Shown in pieces: positions 51,814 through 63,616 of a DNA stretch of 64,000 nucleotides. The notes below the pieces were generated by a model. That model had not been told where the DNA came from, made no database searches, and worked only from the letters and a program-made list of their open reading frames with translations. Both the position numbers and the translations under genes were made by a program. Location of the stretch: positions 124,001-188,000 of the forward strand of contig NZ_CP069128.1 in assembly GCF_029637485.1 (NCBI RefSeq), written 5' to 3'. The stretch's first letter is position 1; the number at the start of each line of letters is the position of its first letter. Origin of the DNA: Sphingomonas sp. LHG3406-1. Its GTDB lineage: Bacteria; Pseudomonadota; Alphaproteobacteria; Sphingomonadales; Sphingomonadaceae.

Positions 51814-51814
<1 letters not shown>
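50333..51814 (+). CDS. gatA: Asp-tRNA(Asn)/Glu-tRNA(Gln) amidotransferase subunit A
   Basis: The 493-residue amidase releases ammonia from glutamine for GatB. The Ser-cisSer-Lys triad is visible: Lys in IPLGIKDLF, and the serines in [15 protein letters not shown] with [12 protein letters not shown]. Start is a GTG overlapping the gatC stop; its TAA overlaps the gatB ATG by one base. Confidence 0.97.
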
Positions 51815-53289
<1,475 letters not shown>

Positions 53290-53316
53290 TCATGGCCGCG
53301 CAACATCGGCGCTGCT

Positions 53317-54945
53317 ATGCGACGTGCGATGCGTAACTTCCTCCTCGCCGCCGCGGTCGCCGCCGCTGCCGCCAGTCCCGCCGCGGCGCAGCCGGCCACG
53401 CCGCCCAAGCTGATCGTCGCCATCTCGGTCGACCAGCTGTCGTCCGACCTGTTCGAGGCCTATCGCCCGCACCTGACCGGCGGTCTCAAGCGGCTGGCGG
53501 ACGGGGGCGTGACGTTCGTCAACGGCTACCAGTCCCATGCGGCGACGGAGACCTGTCCCGGCCACTCGACGCTGCTCACGGGACGCCACCCCGCGGCGAC
53601 GGGGATCATAGCGAACAACTGGACCGACCAGGGCGCCGCCCGGGCGGACAAGAGCATCTACTGCGCCGAGGACGAGCGGGTCGCGGGATCGACCAGCAGC
53701 ACCTACACCGTCAGCCCCGAGCATCTGCGCGTCTCGACGCTGGGCGATCGCCTCAAGGCCGCCGACCCGCGCAGCCGCAACGTCGCCGTCGCCGGCAAGG
53801 ATCGGGCGGCGGTGATGATGGGCGGGCGCGCGCTAGACCAGCGCTGGTACTGGGACGGCAAGGCGTGGGCGAGCGATGTCAGGCAAGCGGCCGAGCTTCC
53901 CGGAATTGCGCAGTTCAAGGCGAGTTGGGCCGCGCGGTTCGCGCAAGCGGTGGAGCCGCTCGATCCGCCAGCGCTGTGCCAGGCCCGCGCAACGCCCTTC
54001 CAGATCACCCCGGCCATGACGATCGGCAATGGGCGCTTCGGACGGGCGGCGGGGGACAACCGGGGCTTTCGCGCCTCGCCCGAGCTTGATGACGTCACCC
54101 TGACGCTGGCGGCGCTGGTCACCGCGCAGATGAAGCTTGGCAAGGGACCGGCGACCGACGTGCTGTCGATCGGCCTCAGCGCCACCGACTATGTCGGGCA
54201 CAGCTATGGCTGGGGCGGGCAGGAGATGTGCCTGCAGTTGCTCAGCCTCGACCAGTCGCTCGGCCGCTTCCTCGGCTGGCTCGACACCCAGGCGGTCGAC
54301 TATGCGGTCGTCCTCTCCGCCGACCACGGCGGGCAGGATGCGGTCGAGCGGCTGCGCGCGGCCGGCAACCTCAAGGCCGTGCGGGCCGATCCGGGCCTCG
54401 CCGCGGGCGAGATGGGCAAGCTCCTCGCCCCGCAGGTCGGCCGCCCGGCGCCGGTCCTGTTCGGTGACGGTGTCGGCGGCGACGTCTGGCTCGACCGCGC
54501 CATCTCGGCCGCCGACCGGCCGAAGGTTCTTGCCGCGGCGGTCGCCCGCTACAAGGCGCACCCGCAGGTCGAGACCGTCTTCACCGCGGCCGAGCTTTCC
54601 GCCACCCCGCTTCCGTCAGGCGACCCGAGAGGCTGGAGCCTGATCAGCCGGGTCCGTGCCGCCTTCGACCCCAGCCGTTCCGGCGACTTCTATGTCGTGC
54701 TGAAGGAGCATGTCAGCACGGTGGCGAAGCCGGGGCCGGGCTATGCCGCCAGTCACGGAACGCCCTGGGACTATGACCGCCGCGTGCCGGTCATCTTCAT
54801 GGCCAAAGGCCTGAAGCCCGCCACGCCCGCCACCAGCGCCGACACGGTCGACATATTGCCCACGCTGGCGAGCTGGGTCGGCCTGCCCCTGGCGCCCGGC
54901 AGCGTCGACGGGTCGTGCCGTACGGAAGCCGCCCACTGCCGCTGA
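53317..54945 (+). CDS. Exported alkaline phosphatase-superfamily enzyme (PafA-like)
   Basis: The 542-residue protein has a signal peptide (ends SPAAAQ) and the alkaline phosphatase/nucleotide pyrophosphatase fold. The nucleophile is expected to be Thr in ETCPGHSTLLTG; metal ligands are the Asp in AISVDQLSSD and the His/Asp in LSADHGGQDA with the late His in SHGTPWDYDRRVPV. The pattern fits the PafA-type phosphate-irrepressible phosphatase. A start 12 bases later is also possible; neither ATG has a clear binding site. A copy of a 33-base repeat starts nine bases after the stop. Confidence 0.87.
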   Translation: MRRAMRNFLLAAAVAAAAASPAAAQPATPPKLIVAISVDQLSSDLFEAYRPHLTGGLKRLADGGVTFVNGYQSHAATETCPGHSTLLTGRHPAATGIIANNWTDQGAARADKSIYCAEDERVAGSTSSTYTVSPEHLRVSTLGDRLKAADPRSRNVAVAGKDRAAVMMGGRALDQRWYWDGKAWASDVRQAAELPGIAQFKASWAARFAQAVEPLDPPALCQARATPFQITPAMTIGNGRFGRAAGDNRGFRASPELDDVTLTLAALVTAQMKLGKGPATDVLSIGLSATDYVGHSYGWGGQEMCLQLLSLDQSLGRFLGWLDTQAVDYAVVLSADHGGQDAVERLRAAGNLKAVRADPGLAAGEMGKLLAPQVGRPAPVLFGDGVGGDVWLDRAISAADRPKVLAAAVARYKAHPQVETVFTAAELSATPLPSGDPRGWSLISRVRAAFDPSRSGDFYVVLKEHVSTVAKPGPGYAASHGTPWDYDRRVPVIFMAKGLKPATPATSADTVDILPTLASWVGLPLAPGSVDGSCRTEAAHCR

Positions 54946-54954
54946 GAAGCCGCG

Positions 54955-54987
54955 CGAAGCTGAACAAGGTCACAAAGGTCACCGGTG
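54955..54987 (+). repeat. 33-base 3'-flanking element, copy 2
   Basis: It is identical to 15089-15121 in inverse orientation and starts nine bases after the phosphatase stop, in the sense direction of the gene. It contains the GGTCAC-AAA-GGTCAC direct repeat and CACCGGTG. The rest of the spacer to 55243 has no gene that I can support. Confidence 0.8.
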
Positions 54988-55243
54988 ACGGGGGTTAGCT
55001 CGCCTTCGTCCATCGCCGGTCGACGAGAGAAATCGACGATCTTCCTGCATACGGGACGTCGGTATGGATGGGTGGAGGCTGCCCGCTTTCCGCAGCCTGG
55101 CTGGAGCCTGCGTCCGGGCGCATTCCGGGCGGCCTGCGGCTAATGGGCGATGAGTGGCCAAGCCCCAGAGTAGATCAGCCGAAATCCTACATTGCAAGGC
55201 GGTCGCGGCCGAGTTGGCGCCGGCTGCTCAGCCGCCCAGAAGG

Positions 55244-55627
55244 TCAGGCGTCGCCGGGCGAGTCGAGCTTCTCGGTGACCAGGCTGACGAGCCGCTGGGC
55301 CTGGTATGGCTTGGGCAGGAAGGTGCCGGCGTCCGGAAGTTCCTCTTCCTTTACCGAAACCGCGCCCGAAGTGACGATCAGTTCCACATCGGGGCGGCGC
55401 AGGTGGATCTCGTGGGCGAGGCCGAGGCCGTTCATCTCGCCCGGCATGCTCACGTCGGTGAAGACGAGGCCGATCGAGGGATGCTCGTCCAGAACATGCA
55501 GCGCCTCGGCCGCATCCCCCGCCTCCCACGCCATGATCCCGTGATCGGCCAGCGCATCGGCCGCGACCATGCGGATCAGCGGCTCATCCTCGACGACGAG
55601 CACTTCCCTGGGGATGTTCATGACCAT
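55244..55627 (-). CDS. Single-domain response regulator
   Basis: The 127-residue protein is a lone receiver domain: the acidic pair VVEDEP, phospho-acceptor Asp58 in FTDVSMPG, the Thr/Ser switch in IVTSGAV, and conserved Lys106 in FLPKPY. It has no output domain, so it acts by protein contact. An exact GGAAC-N16-CGTT promoter ends only 11 bases before the first ATG; the second ATG (55621) may be the true start, giving a very short leader. This points to control by the general stress sigma factor. Confidence 0.9.
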   Translation of the reverse strand: MVMNIPREVLVVEDEPLIRMVAADALADHGIMAWEAGDAAEALHVLDEHPSIGLVFTDVSMPGEMNGLGLAHEIHLRRPDVELIVTSGAVSVKEEELPDAGTFLPKPYQAQRLVSLVTEKLDSPGDA

Positions 55628-55637
55628 AGTGTCGCCA

Positions 55638-55662
55638 AACGGCAGGTAAGAGCGTGCGTTCC
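55638..55662 (-). promoter_or_regulatory. Sigma-EcfG-type stress promoter for the response regulator gene
   Basis: On the minus strand, GGAAC (55662-55658) and CGTT (55641-55638) are 16 bases apart, an exact consensus match. Transcription should start near 55631, leaving a leader of about 5-10 bases. Confidence 0.7.
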
Positions 55663-55785
55663 GGTTGTTTCGGCTGTGGAGGCCAAGAGAGTGGCGCGAC
55701 AGCCCCCAAGCGGAGGAGGCAGGGAAGGGGCGCGACAGTCATGTCCGGCGATCCAGCCATGGGCGAGGGACTGCCGGCCGGCGCC

Positions 55786-56253
55786 TTATTGCGGCGGCCA
55801 GGGTTCGATCGAGAGGAAGGCGTCCCTGGTCGGGCGCCAGTCTTTGATCGAAGTCGCCTCATATTTGCGGCGGTCGGCGAGGCGGGCGCGATACCAGGTG
55901 AAGGCGCGGTCCTTGTCGGTGGTGACGAAGCAGTTGGCGTGGCTGTCGCCCTTGGCTTCGGCGAACTTCATGAACTGGCCGACGAGGCTGCTCGGATAAT
56001 AAGAGGTGACGTTGCGAACCGCCTGCGGTTCGTCCGCGGCCATGGCCTGTTCCCAGGCAGAGTTCTTGGCCCGGGTGTAATCGCCATAACTGTTCTCGAG
56101 GGCATCGGGCTTGATCACGAACAGCTGGGTGAATGGGTTCACCCCGGTCTGCGGGTCCTGGTAGACGCAGGCCGAGTAAAGGCTCTCCGATCCCGTCGCC
56201 AAGGCGGGACCCCCCACCGAAAGCACGGCAGCAGCCAGAAACACAAAACGCAT
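55786..56253 (-). CDS. Unknown exported protein, 155 residues
   Basis: A signal peptide (MRFVFLAAAVLSVGGPALA) is followed by a compact domain with two Cys (CVYQDPQTG and ANCFVTTDK), which may form a disulfide. Trp/Tyr-rich segments (AFTWYRARLADRRKYEAT, IKDWRPTRDAFL) suggest a small enzyme-like or binding domain. I do not recognise the family. The ATG at 56253 is preferred to the TTG just before it. It is downstream of the esterase gene on the same strand but separated by a terminator. Confidence 0.75.
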   Translation of the reverse strand: MRFVFLAAAVLSVGGPALATGSESLYSACVYQDPQTGVNPFTQLFVIKPDALENSYGDYTRAKNSAWEQAMAADEPQAVRNVTSYYPSSLVGQFMKFAEAKGDSHANCFVTTDKDRAFTWYRARLADRRKYEATSIKDWRPTRDAFLSIEPWPPQ

Positions 56254-56471
56254 CAATATACCCCCACTTAGTAAAGCCCGTCAGTCATCGAGGCCTTTGC
56301 GGCGCAAGGCAAGGGGGGCGGGAGGAGCCGAGCGTGCGGGCGCAGGACGGGGAGCGCCTGACCCTCTTCTGGCCAGACCTTGCGGCGCCCCCGTCCAAGC
56401 GCAGCTCCTAGTTTATCCCCGGGATGGGCCGCGGGCGAACCATGGGCGCGAAGCGGGAACGCGAAGAAGGT

Positions 56472-56492
56472 GGGAGGTTCGCTGAACCTCCC
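56472..56492 (-). terminator. Intrinsic-type terminator after the esterase gene
   Basis: GGGAGGTTC-agc-GAACCTCCC is a perfect 9-bp hairpin starting 10 bases past the esterase stop on the minus strand. The following tract (ACCTTCTTCG) is only moderately T-rich, so termination may be partial. Confidence 0.6.
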
Positions 56493-56501
56493 AAGCCATG
56501 C

Positions 56502-57692
56502 TTAGCCGCGTTCGCCGGCCCTGGCCCCGGTGGGCGGCGGCAGAGGCTGCGGCTGGGGCGCAGCGCCGGGTGCTGCGCCAGGCGCTGCCGTGCCGTAAAG
56601 TGCCTCGCGCAGGCGCCCGCCGGACCATTGCTGAGCCTCGCCCGCATCACGGATGACGGCGTCGGCCCCGAAGAATTCGTGGCTGGCGCCCTCCCATTCG
56701 CGGCGCTGGACCGGTACGCCGGCGGCGGCGAGGCGCTGCGCCAGAAGCTCGCCTTCCGAACGCAGCGGATCAACCTGCGCTGCGACGATGGTCACTGGCG
56801 GCAGGCCCTGGAGGTTGGCGCCAACGAGGTTGATGCGCGGGTCCATCAGGTCCGCCGGCGTGCGAGGCACGTAGCGGAAGAACCAGGCCATCAATGCGCG
56901 GTTGAGCGTCGGGCCGTTGGACGTGTCCTGGTAGGAGGCCGTGTTGAGGTCGTTGCCGGCGATCGGATAAACGGAAAGGATGTGGCGCGGCAGCGGAAGG
57001 CCGGCATCGCGCGCCAGCATGGCCGTCGACACCGCAAGGTTGCCGCCCGCGCTTTCGCCGGCGAAGGCGATGCGACTGGCGTCTCCGCCGACCGAAGCGG
57101 CGTTGCTCAGCAGCCAGCGGTACGCGGCGAGCGCATCGTCATGCTGGGCAGGGAAGGGGGCTTCCGGCGCGCGCCGGTAATCGACCGAGACGACGATCGC
57201 CTGCGCATTGCGAGCGATGCCGCGGGCGCCCCCGGCATAGACCTTGCGATCGGCGATCACCCAGCCGCCGCCGTGGAAGTAGAGCACGACCGGCAGCGGC
57301 CCCTGGGCGCCGGTCGGCGTGAAGACGGTCGCGGGCAGGTTGCCTGCCGCGCCCGGAATGGAGATCTCGCGCTCGGTCGTGCCCGGCGGCGGCGTAGTCG
57401 GGCGACCCTGCGCGCGAAGCACCGCATTCACGCCATCGGTGAAGGTCGGCTGCTGGCGCGCGGCGACGGGGTCAAGCGAGTGATAGGGGCGCAGCATCAG
57501 TTGCTTCGTCAGCGCGTCCACCACCGCCTGATTGTCGGCGTCGAGCGGCGCGCCGCTGAACGGGATGCCGGGCTGGCCCTGCGGCGCCGGAGCCTGGTCA
57601 GCCGGCGTTTGCGAAAGCGCCTGCGTGCTGATGGCGGCCAGCAAGGCCCCGGTGAGGGTAAGGGTGCGCTTGCCGGTCCAGTTGCTCTTCAT
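56502..57692 (-). CDS. Exported alpha/beta-hydrolase, acetyl-esterase/HSL type
   Basis: The 396-residue protein has a signal peptide (MKSNWTGKRTLTLTGALLAA...) and the hormone-sensitive-lipase family motifs: oxyanion HGGGW, nucleophile elbow GESAGG, and late catalytic Asp/His in QVDPLRSEGE and ASHEFFGADAV. The Pro/Ala-rich C-terminal tail (QPQPLPPP) is flexible. It likely hydrolyses short-chain esters in the periplasm. Three nested ATGs exist (57713, 57701, 57692); the last is chosen for its AGGA spacing and signal peptide. A GGAAC-N17-CGTT promoter lies 41 bases upstream. Confidence 0.88.
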   Translation of the reverse strand: MKSNWTGKRTLTLTGALLAAISTQALSQTPADQAPAPQGQPGIPFSGAPLDADNQAVVDALTKQLMLRPYHSLDPVAARQQPTFTDGVNAVLRAQGRPTTPPPGTTEREISIPGAAGNLPATVFTPTGAQGPLPVVLYFHGGGWVIADRKVYAGGARGIARNAQAIVVSVDYRRAPEAPFPAQHDDALAAYRWLLSNAASVGGDASRIAFAGESAGGNLAVSTAMLARDAGLPLPRHILSVYPIAGNDLNTASYQDTSNGPTLNRALMAWFFRYVPRTPADLMDPRINLVGANLQGLPPVTIVAAQVDPLRSEGELLAQRLAAAGVPVQRREWEGASHEFFGADAVIRDAGEAQQWSGGRLREALYGTAAPGAAPGAAPQPQPLPPPTGARAGERG

Positions 57693-57732
57693 CGCCGCCA
57701 TCTTCCTAAACATAAAATGAATGATGGCTCGG

Positions 57733-57758
57733 AACGAAGGCTGATCGAGGTCGGTTCC
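57733..57758. promoter_or_regulatory. Sigma-EcfG-type promoter in the esterase/DUF4142 divergent region
   Basis: On the minus strand, GGAAC (57758-57754) and CGTT (57736-57733) are 17 bases apart, an exact match, firing towards the esterase. The same element is nearly palindromic: on the plus strand GGAAC (57731) is followed at 17 bases by GGTT, one base off consensus, pointing to the DUF4142 gene. One site may therefore serve both genes. Confidence 0.6.
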
Positions 57759-57806
57759 AGAACGAGAGATTTCCGAGTTTCCTAACAAAATCAGCAGGAG
57801 AGAGCC

Positions 57807-58346
57807 GTGACGCTGAAGCATAACCTTGTCGGATTGGCCGCCCTCGCGACGGCCGCGATCGTCGCTTCGCCGGCGGCCGCGACCTTGCCGACGCCGCCGC
57901 AATCGGCAGCCACCAGCCAGGCGCAGCCCTTCCTCTTCTACGCCGGCGCCGGCGACGTGTTCGAGATCACGAGCAGCATGATCCTCCTGAACAAGAGCCA
58001 GAACCCGCAGGTACGCGCCTATGCGTCGATGCTGATCGACCATCACACCCGCACGACCAACCTCGCGCTGGCCAATGCCAGGACCGCCGGGGTCATGCCG
58101 CCGCCGCCCGAGATGTCGGCGATGCAGAAGGGCATGATCGGCCAGCTGCATGCCGCCGCGCCGGCCGCGATCGACCGGCTTTACCTGCAGCAGCAGGTGC
58201 CGGCTCACCAGCAGGCGCTGACGCTTCAGACTGGCTATGCCCGCAGCGGCGACACGCCGGCGCTGCGCCAGACCGCGCAGGGTGCGGTGCCGATCATCCA
58301 GTCGCACCTGACCCAGGCCCAGCAGCTGCTGCGGAGCGTCCGCTAG
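57807..58346 (+). CDS. DUF4142 exported protein
   Basis: The 179-residue protein has a signal peptide (ends SPAAATL) and a ferritin-like four-helix DUF4142 domain: GAGDVFEITSSMILLNKSQNP, ...YASMLIDHHTRTT..., and a long final helix. DUF4142 genes are often stress-induced in alphaproteobacteria; their biochemical role is unknown. Start is GTG at 57807 with AGGAGAG upstream. It is divergent from the esterase gene and may share its stress promoter. Confidence 0.88.
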   Translation: MTLKHNLVGLAALATAAIVASPAAATLPTPPQSAATSQAQPFLFYAGAGDVFEITSSMILLNKSQNPQVRAYASMLIDHHTRTTNLALANARTAGVMPPPPEMSAMQKGMIGQLHAAAPAAIDRLYLQQQVPAHQQALTLQTGYARSGDTPALRQTAQGAVPIIQSHLTQAQQLLRSVR

Positions 58347-58438
58347 GCCGGGCGGGCGGGAGGCCTAGCCCCCTGCCGCAACGGTGATGATAGCAAGGCG
58401 CCGGCTTGCGCATGGTTCGCGGGCCGGCGCCATTGCGA

Positions 58439-59019
58439 TCAGGCCTGTGAGCGCTGCCGTCCGGGCCTGCCCTGGTTCTTTGCCAGCGCTTTGCCGGCAA
58501 GGTTGAGCGCAAGCTCGGTCGCAAGGCCGTAGACAATGTGGGCGACGAGCCCCCGTGCATGGGCCTGCCACGGATAGCGGCCCGGCTCCGCGCCGAGCCC
58601 CGTCACCGTGTTGAAGGCTTCGTCCTGGACGAGGAACAGGCGGAGCCCGAACAGCGCGCCGCGACCGGGGCCGCTGCCGGGAAGGCGATCCCGGAACAGG
58701 GCGTAGGCGACGGCGGGCGCGATTCCGATGCCATCATGGATGACGTCGCCGGCACGCTCATGCTGGTCGGGCGAGGGCTCGAGGCCGAGGCCCGTCCGAC
58801 CCTGGTGGCGAGCACCTGCGCGGGCGGCTCACCCCCCGGGCGAGCTTCGCTCGTCTGCCCGCGTGCCTCGGCGCTTTCGCTGTTCCACATGCGCCAGTCG
58901 GCGCGGTCGAGGGCCCAGGTGCCGACTGCTCCGGCGGCCGCCCCGATCAGCGCCTTGCCAGCGGGTCCGACCGAGTCGAAGGCGTCTTCGGATGCTGTGC
59001 GTTCGAGCGTGTCCTGCAT
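58439..59019 (-). pseudogene. Small hydrophobic protein interrupted by a frameshift
   Basis: The first ~73 residues read (after MQDTLERTASEDAFD) an Ala/Gly membrane-like segment AGKALIGAAAGAVGTWALDRADW and continue to ATRVGR. The original frame then becomes low-complexity. In the frame two bases later the coding continues as GLGLEPSPDQHERAGD, then IHDGIGIAPAVAYALFRDR and ALFGLRLFLVQDEAFN to a stop at 58439. Restoring one base near 58790 gives about 193 residues, a coherent membrane-protein pattern known from sphingomonad genomes. I cannot name the family. Real mutation and sequence error are both possible. Confidence 0.6.
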
Positions 59020-59072
59020 GATCTCACTCCCTCGGTTTTCCGAAAGAGTGGAACGGGCAGGCGGGCAGCTTG

Positions 59073-59109
59073 GGCCGAGTCCGGAAGGGGTTACCCGCCG
59101 GACCCGGCC
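59073..59109 (-). terminator. Possible terminator after rpoD
   Basis: An imperfect stem (GTCCGG/CCGGAC extended by GGCC/GGCC) lies eight bases after the rpoD stop on the minus strand. The following sequence has no clear T-run, so confidence is moderate. Confidence 0.4.
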
Positions 59110-59116
59110 ACGAGCC

Positions 59117-61156
<2,040 letters not shown>

Positions 61157-61170
61157 GGTTGCCTGCGCGC

Positions 61171-63036
61171 TTAATCGGAAATGCTGAAATCTGCCAGTCT
61201 CTTGGTGAGGTCTTCTGCGGCGAGGCGCAAACGGTGCTGTTCGGCCACCGCCGCCTCGTCACCTTCGCCCATCCGCCGCTGCGCCTCGAGCATGGCGGAA
61301 GCAATTTCCCGCTTTGCACCAAGGAGTTCGATCACGGCCTTGAGGTCGGCCCGGCTCTTCGCCGGATCGGCCCCGCCACGGTTGAAGGAAAAGACCACGC
61401 CCGTCCCGCGCTGCACCTCGGAAAGGAGCGAGGCGGTTCTGGCTTCGGCCAAGATGGGCTTTACCGCCTGCGAATCAAGACTTGGTTGATGAAGGGCGGC
61501 GTCGAGCAGTCGTTGCTTCAGTGCTTCGGCGGCCGGATCGGCGAAGGGCAGGGCGGCGAGCAGCTCGGCTTCCTCGGCGATGAGATCGGGGAAGGTGGCC
61601 AGACCGGCGGCGATGGCGCGGGCCTCGATCGGGCCGACGCTGTCGCGGGCGATGGTGCGGGTCGCTTCCTCGAGCGGCTTCTCGGGCGGAACGAAGCCCT
61701 TGCCCCTGACCCAGGTGCCGCGGCGCTGAAACGACTGCTGCTGGCCGCGCGGCTCGAAAGCAGGGCGCTCGCGGCGATTGAGCGCATAGAAGCGCTCCAT
61801 CCACTCGTCCCGGTAGAGCTGGCTGAGGCTGCGGTCGGCGATCGCCGCCGCATGGTCGATCAGTCGCTGCTTGAGGCCGGCGCGCTGTTCGGGGGTAGCG
61901 AGGGGCGTCGAGTCGCGCTCGTGCCTCCAGAGACGGTCGACGAGGGGTTCGGGAGTTTGCAGCAGGGCCTCGACCGCATCCCGGCCGCCGCTGTTGACGA
62001 GATCGTCCGGATCCTGGCCGTCGGGCAGAGTCACGAAGGAAAGGGTTCGCTCGGGGCCAAGCATCGGAAGGGCGCGGGTGGCGGCGCGGATAGCGGCCTT
62101 TGAGCCTGCCGAATCGCCGTCGAAGCAGAGGATGGGCGAAGGATCGAGCCGCCAGAGCAGTTCGAGCTGGCGTTCGGTCAGGGCGGTGCCGTTGGGCGCG
62201 ACCGCTTCAGTGATGCCGCCGCGATCCAGGCCGACCACGTCCATATAGCCTTCGACGACGATCAGGCGCTTGGCCTGGCGCGATGCCGGGCCGGCGCGGT
62301 CGATGTTGTAGAGCGATGAGCCCTTGTCGAAGAGGACGGTCTCGGGGCTGTTGAGATATTTGGGTTCGCCCTGGCCCAGGATGCGCCCGCCGAAGCCGAT
62401 CACCCGTCCGCGCTGGTCGCGGATGGGGATCATCAGCCGGCCGCGGAAGCGGTCGTAGGGCTCCTTCTTCGGCTCGTCCTCGACGCGGATGAGAAGGCCG
62501 CAATCGACCAGCTTGTCGTCGCCATGCCGTTCCAGCGCCTTGCGCAGGCCGTTGCGCCGATCGGGGGCGAAGCCGATGCCGAAGCGCTTGATCGCTCCGG
62601 CGCCGATGCCGCGGCGCTGGCAATAGGCGCGGGCCTCGGCGCCCTCGATCCCGTCCAGTTGTTCGGCGAACCAGGTCTGCGCGTCGGCCATGACGTCGTG
62701 GAGGGTGGCCTGCCGCTCCGCCCGCTCGCGGCTGCGCGGGTCGGCGGCGGGCACTTCCATGCCGGCCGCGGCGGCCAGTTCCTTCACCGCGTCCATGAAG
62801 GGCAGGCCACGATTGTCGGTGAGGAAGCGGATCGCATCCCCATGCGCGCCGCAGCCGAAGCAATGGTAGAAATGCTTCTCGTCGTTGACGGTGAAGCTGG
62901 GAGTCTTCTCGTTGTGGAACGGGCAGCAGGCCTTCCACTCCCGGCCAGCGCGGAGGAGCTTCACGTGCGGCGAAATTACCGCGCTGAGCGTGGTGCGGGC
63001 GCGCAGTTCGTCGAGGAAGGCGGGGGAAAGGGTCAT
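61171..63036 (-). CDS. dnaG: DNA primase
   Basis: The 621-residue enzyme makes RNA primers for replication. The N-terminal CHC2 zinc ribbon is visible (C38-x2-H41 ... C59-x2-C62), followed by the catalytic domain and the Toprim region ([26 protein letters not shown]). The C-terminal helicase-binding part is present. Length is typical. It is the middle gene of the macromolecular synthesis cluster; YqeY takes the place that RpsU holds in E. coli. Confidence 0.97.
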   Translation of the reverse strand: MTLSPAFLDELRARTTLSAVISPHVKLLRAGREWKACCPFHNEKTPSFTVNDEKHFYHCFGCGAHGDAIRFLTDNRGLPFMDAVKELAAAAGMEVPAADPRSRERAERQATLHDVMADAQTWFAEQLDGIEGAEARAYCQRRGIGAGAIKRFGIGFAPDRRNGLRKALERHGDDKLVDCGLLIRVEDEPKKEPYDRFRGRLMIPIRDQRGRVIGFGGRILGQGEPKYLNSPETVLFDKGSSLYNIDRAGPASRQAKRLIVVEGYMDVVGLDRGGITEAVAPNGTALTERQLELLWRLDPSPILCFDGDSAGSKAAIRAATRALPMLGPERTLSFVTLPDGQDPDDLVNSGGRDAVEALLQTPEPLVDRLWRHERDSTPLATPEQRAGLKQRLIDHAAAIADRSLSQLYRDEWMERFYALNRRERPAFEPRGQQQSFQRRGTWVRGKGFVPPEKPLEEATRTIARDSVGPIEARAIAAGLATFPDLIAEEAELLAALPFADPAAEALKQRLLDAALHQPSLDSQAVKPILAEARTASLLSEVQRGTGVVFSFNRGGADPAKSRADLKAVIELLGAKREIASAMLEAQRRMGEGDEAAVAEQHRLRLAAEDLTKRLADFSISD

Positions 63037-63050
63037 CGGGCGAGCGAAGG

Positions 63051-63506
63051 CTAGCCCGCGAGCGCCCCCTTCACCAGCCCGCTCGCCCGCGCCGGTTCGA
63101 TGCTTGTGCCCAGCCGCTCCTTCACCGCGGCCATCACGCGGCCCATGTCCTTCATGCTCGACGCGCCCAGCTCGGCGATGATCTCCCTCACCTTGGCCGA
63201 GGCTTCCTCGTCCGACAGCTGGGCGGGGAGGAAGCGTTCGATGACGGCGATCTCGCTTTCCTCCTGCGCGGCCAGTTCCTCGCGGCCGCCCTGGCGATAG
63301 AGCGTGACCGATTCGCGGCGCTGCTTGATCATCTTCTGGAGGACTTCGGTGACCACGGCATCGTCGTCAGCCGAGGCCGAGGCGGTGCGCAGTTCGATGT
63401 CGCGGTTCTTGATGGCGCTCTGGATGAGTCGGATGGTGGCGGTGGCAGCCTTGTCCCCGCCCTTCATGGCGGTGACGAGGGCGGTCTTGATGGTGTCGCG
63501 GATCAT
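63051..63506 (-). CDS. GatB/YqeY-domain protein
   Basis: The 151-residue helical protein is a free-standing YqeY domain related to the tRNA-binding C-terminus of GatB. Typical segments are MKGGDKAATATIRLIQSAIKNRDIEL and MGRVMAAVKERLGTSIEPA. The role is uncertain, perhaps tRNA-related. It ends 14 bases before dnaG and is divergent from carA. Confidence 0.93.
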   Translation of the reverse strand: MIRDTIKTALVTAMKGGDKAATATIRLIQSAIKNRDIELRTASASADDDAVVTEVLQKMIKQRRESVTLYRQGGREELAAQEESEIAVIERFLPAQLSDEEASAKVREIIAELGASSMKDMGRVMAAVKERLGTSIEPARASGLVKGALAG

Positions 63507-63616
63507 GGGGCGGCTGTTAAATCCTTGTCGTCCGGTTGACCAGCGCCGCGCTTTTCCTTAGCGGCGGCGGCTTAGCGACATCGTTGTCCCGACCCTACAA
63601 AGGAGCCCTCGCCCCG

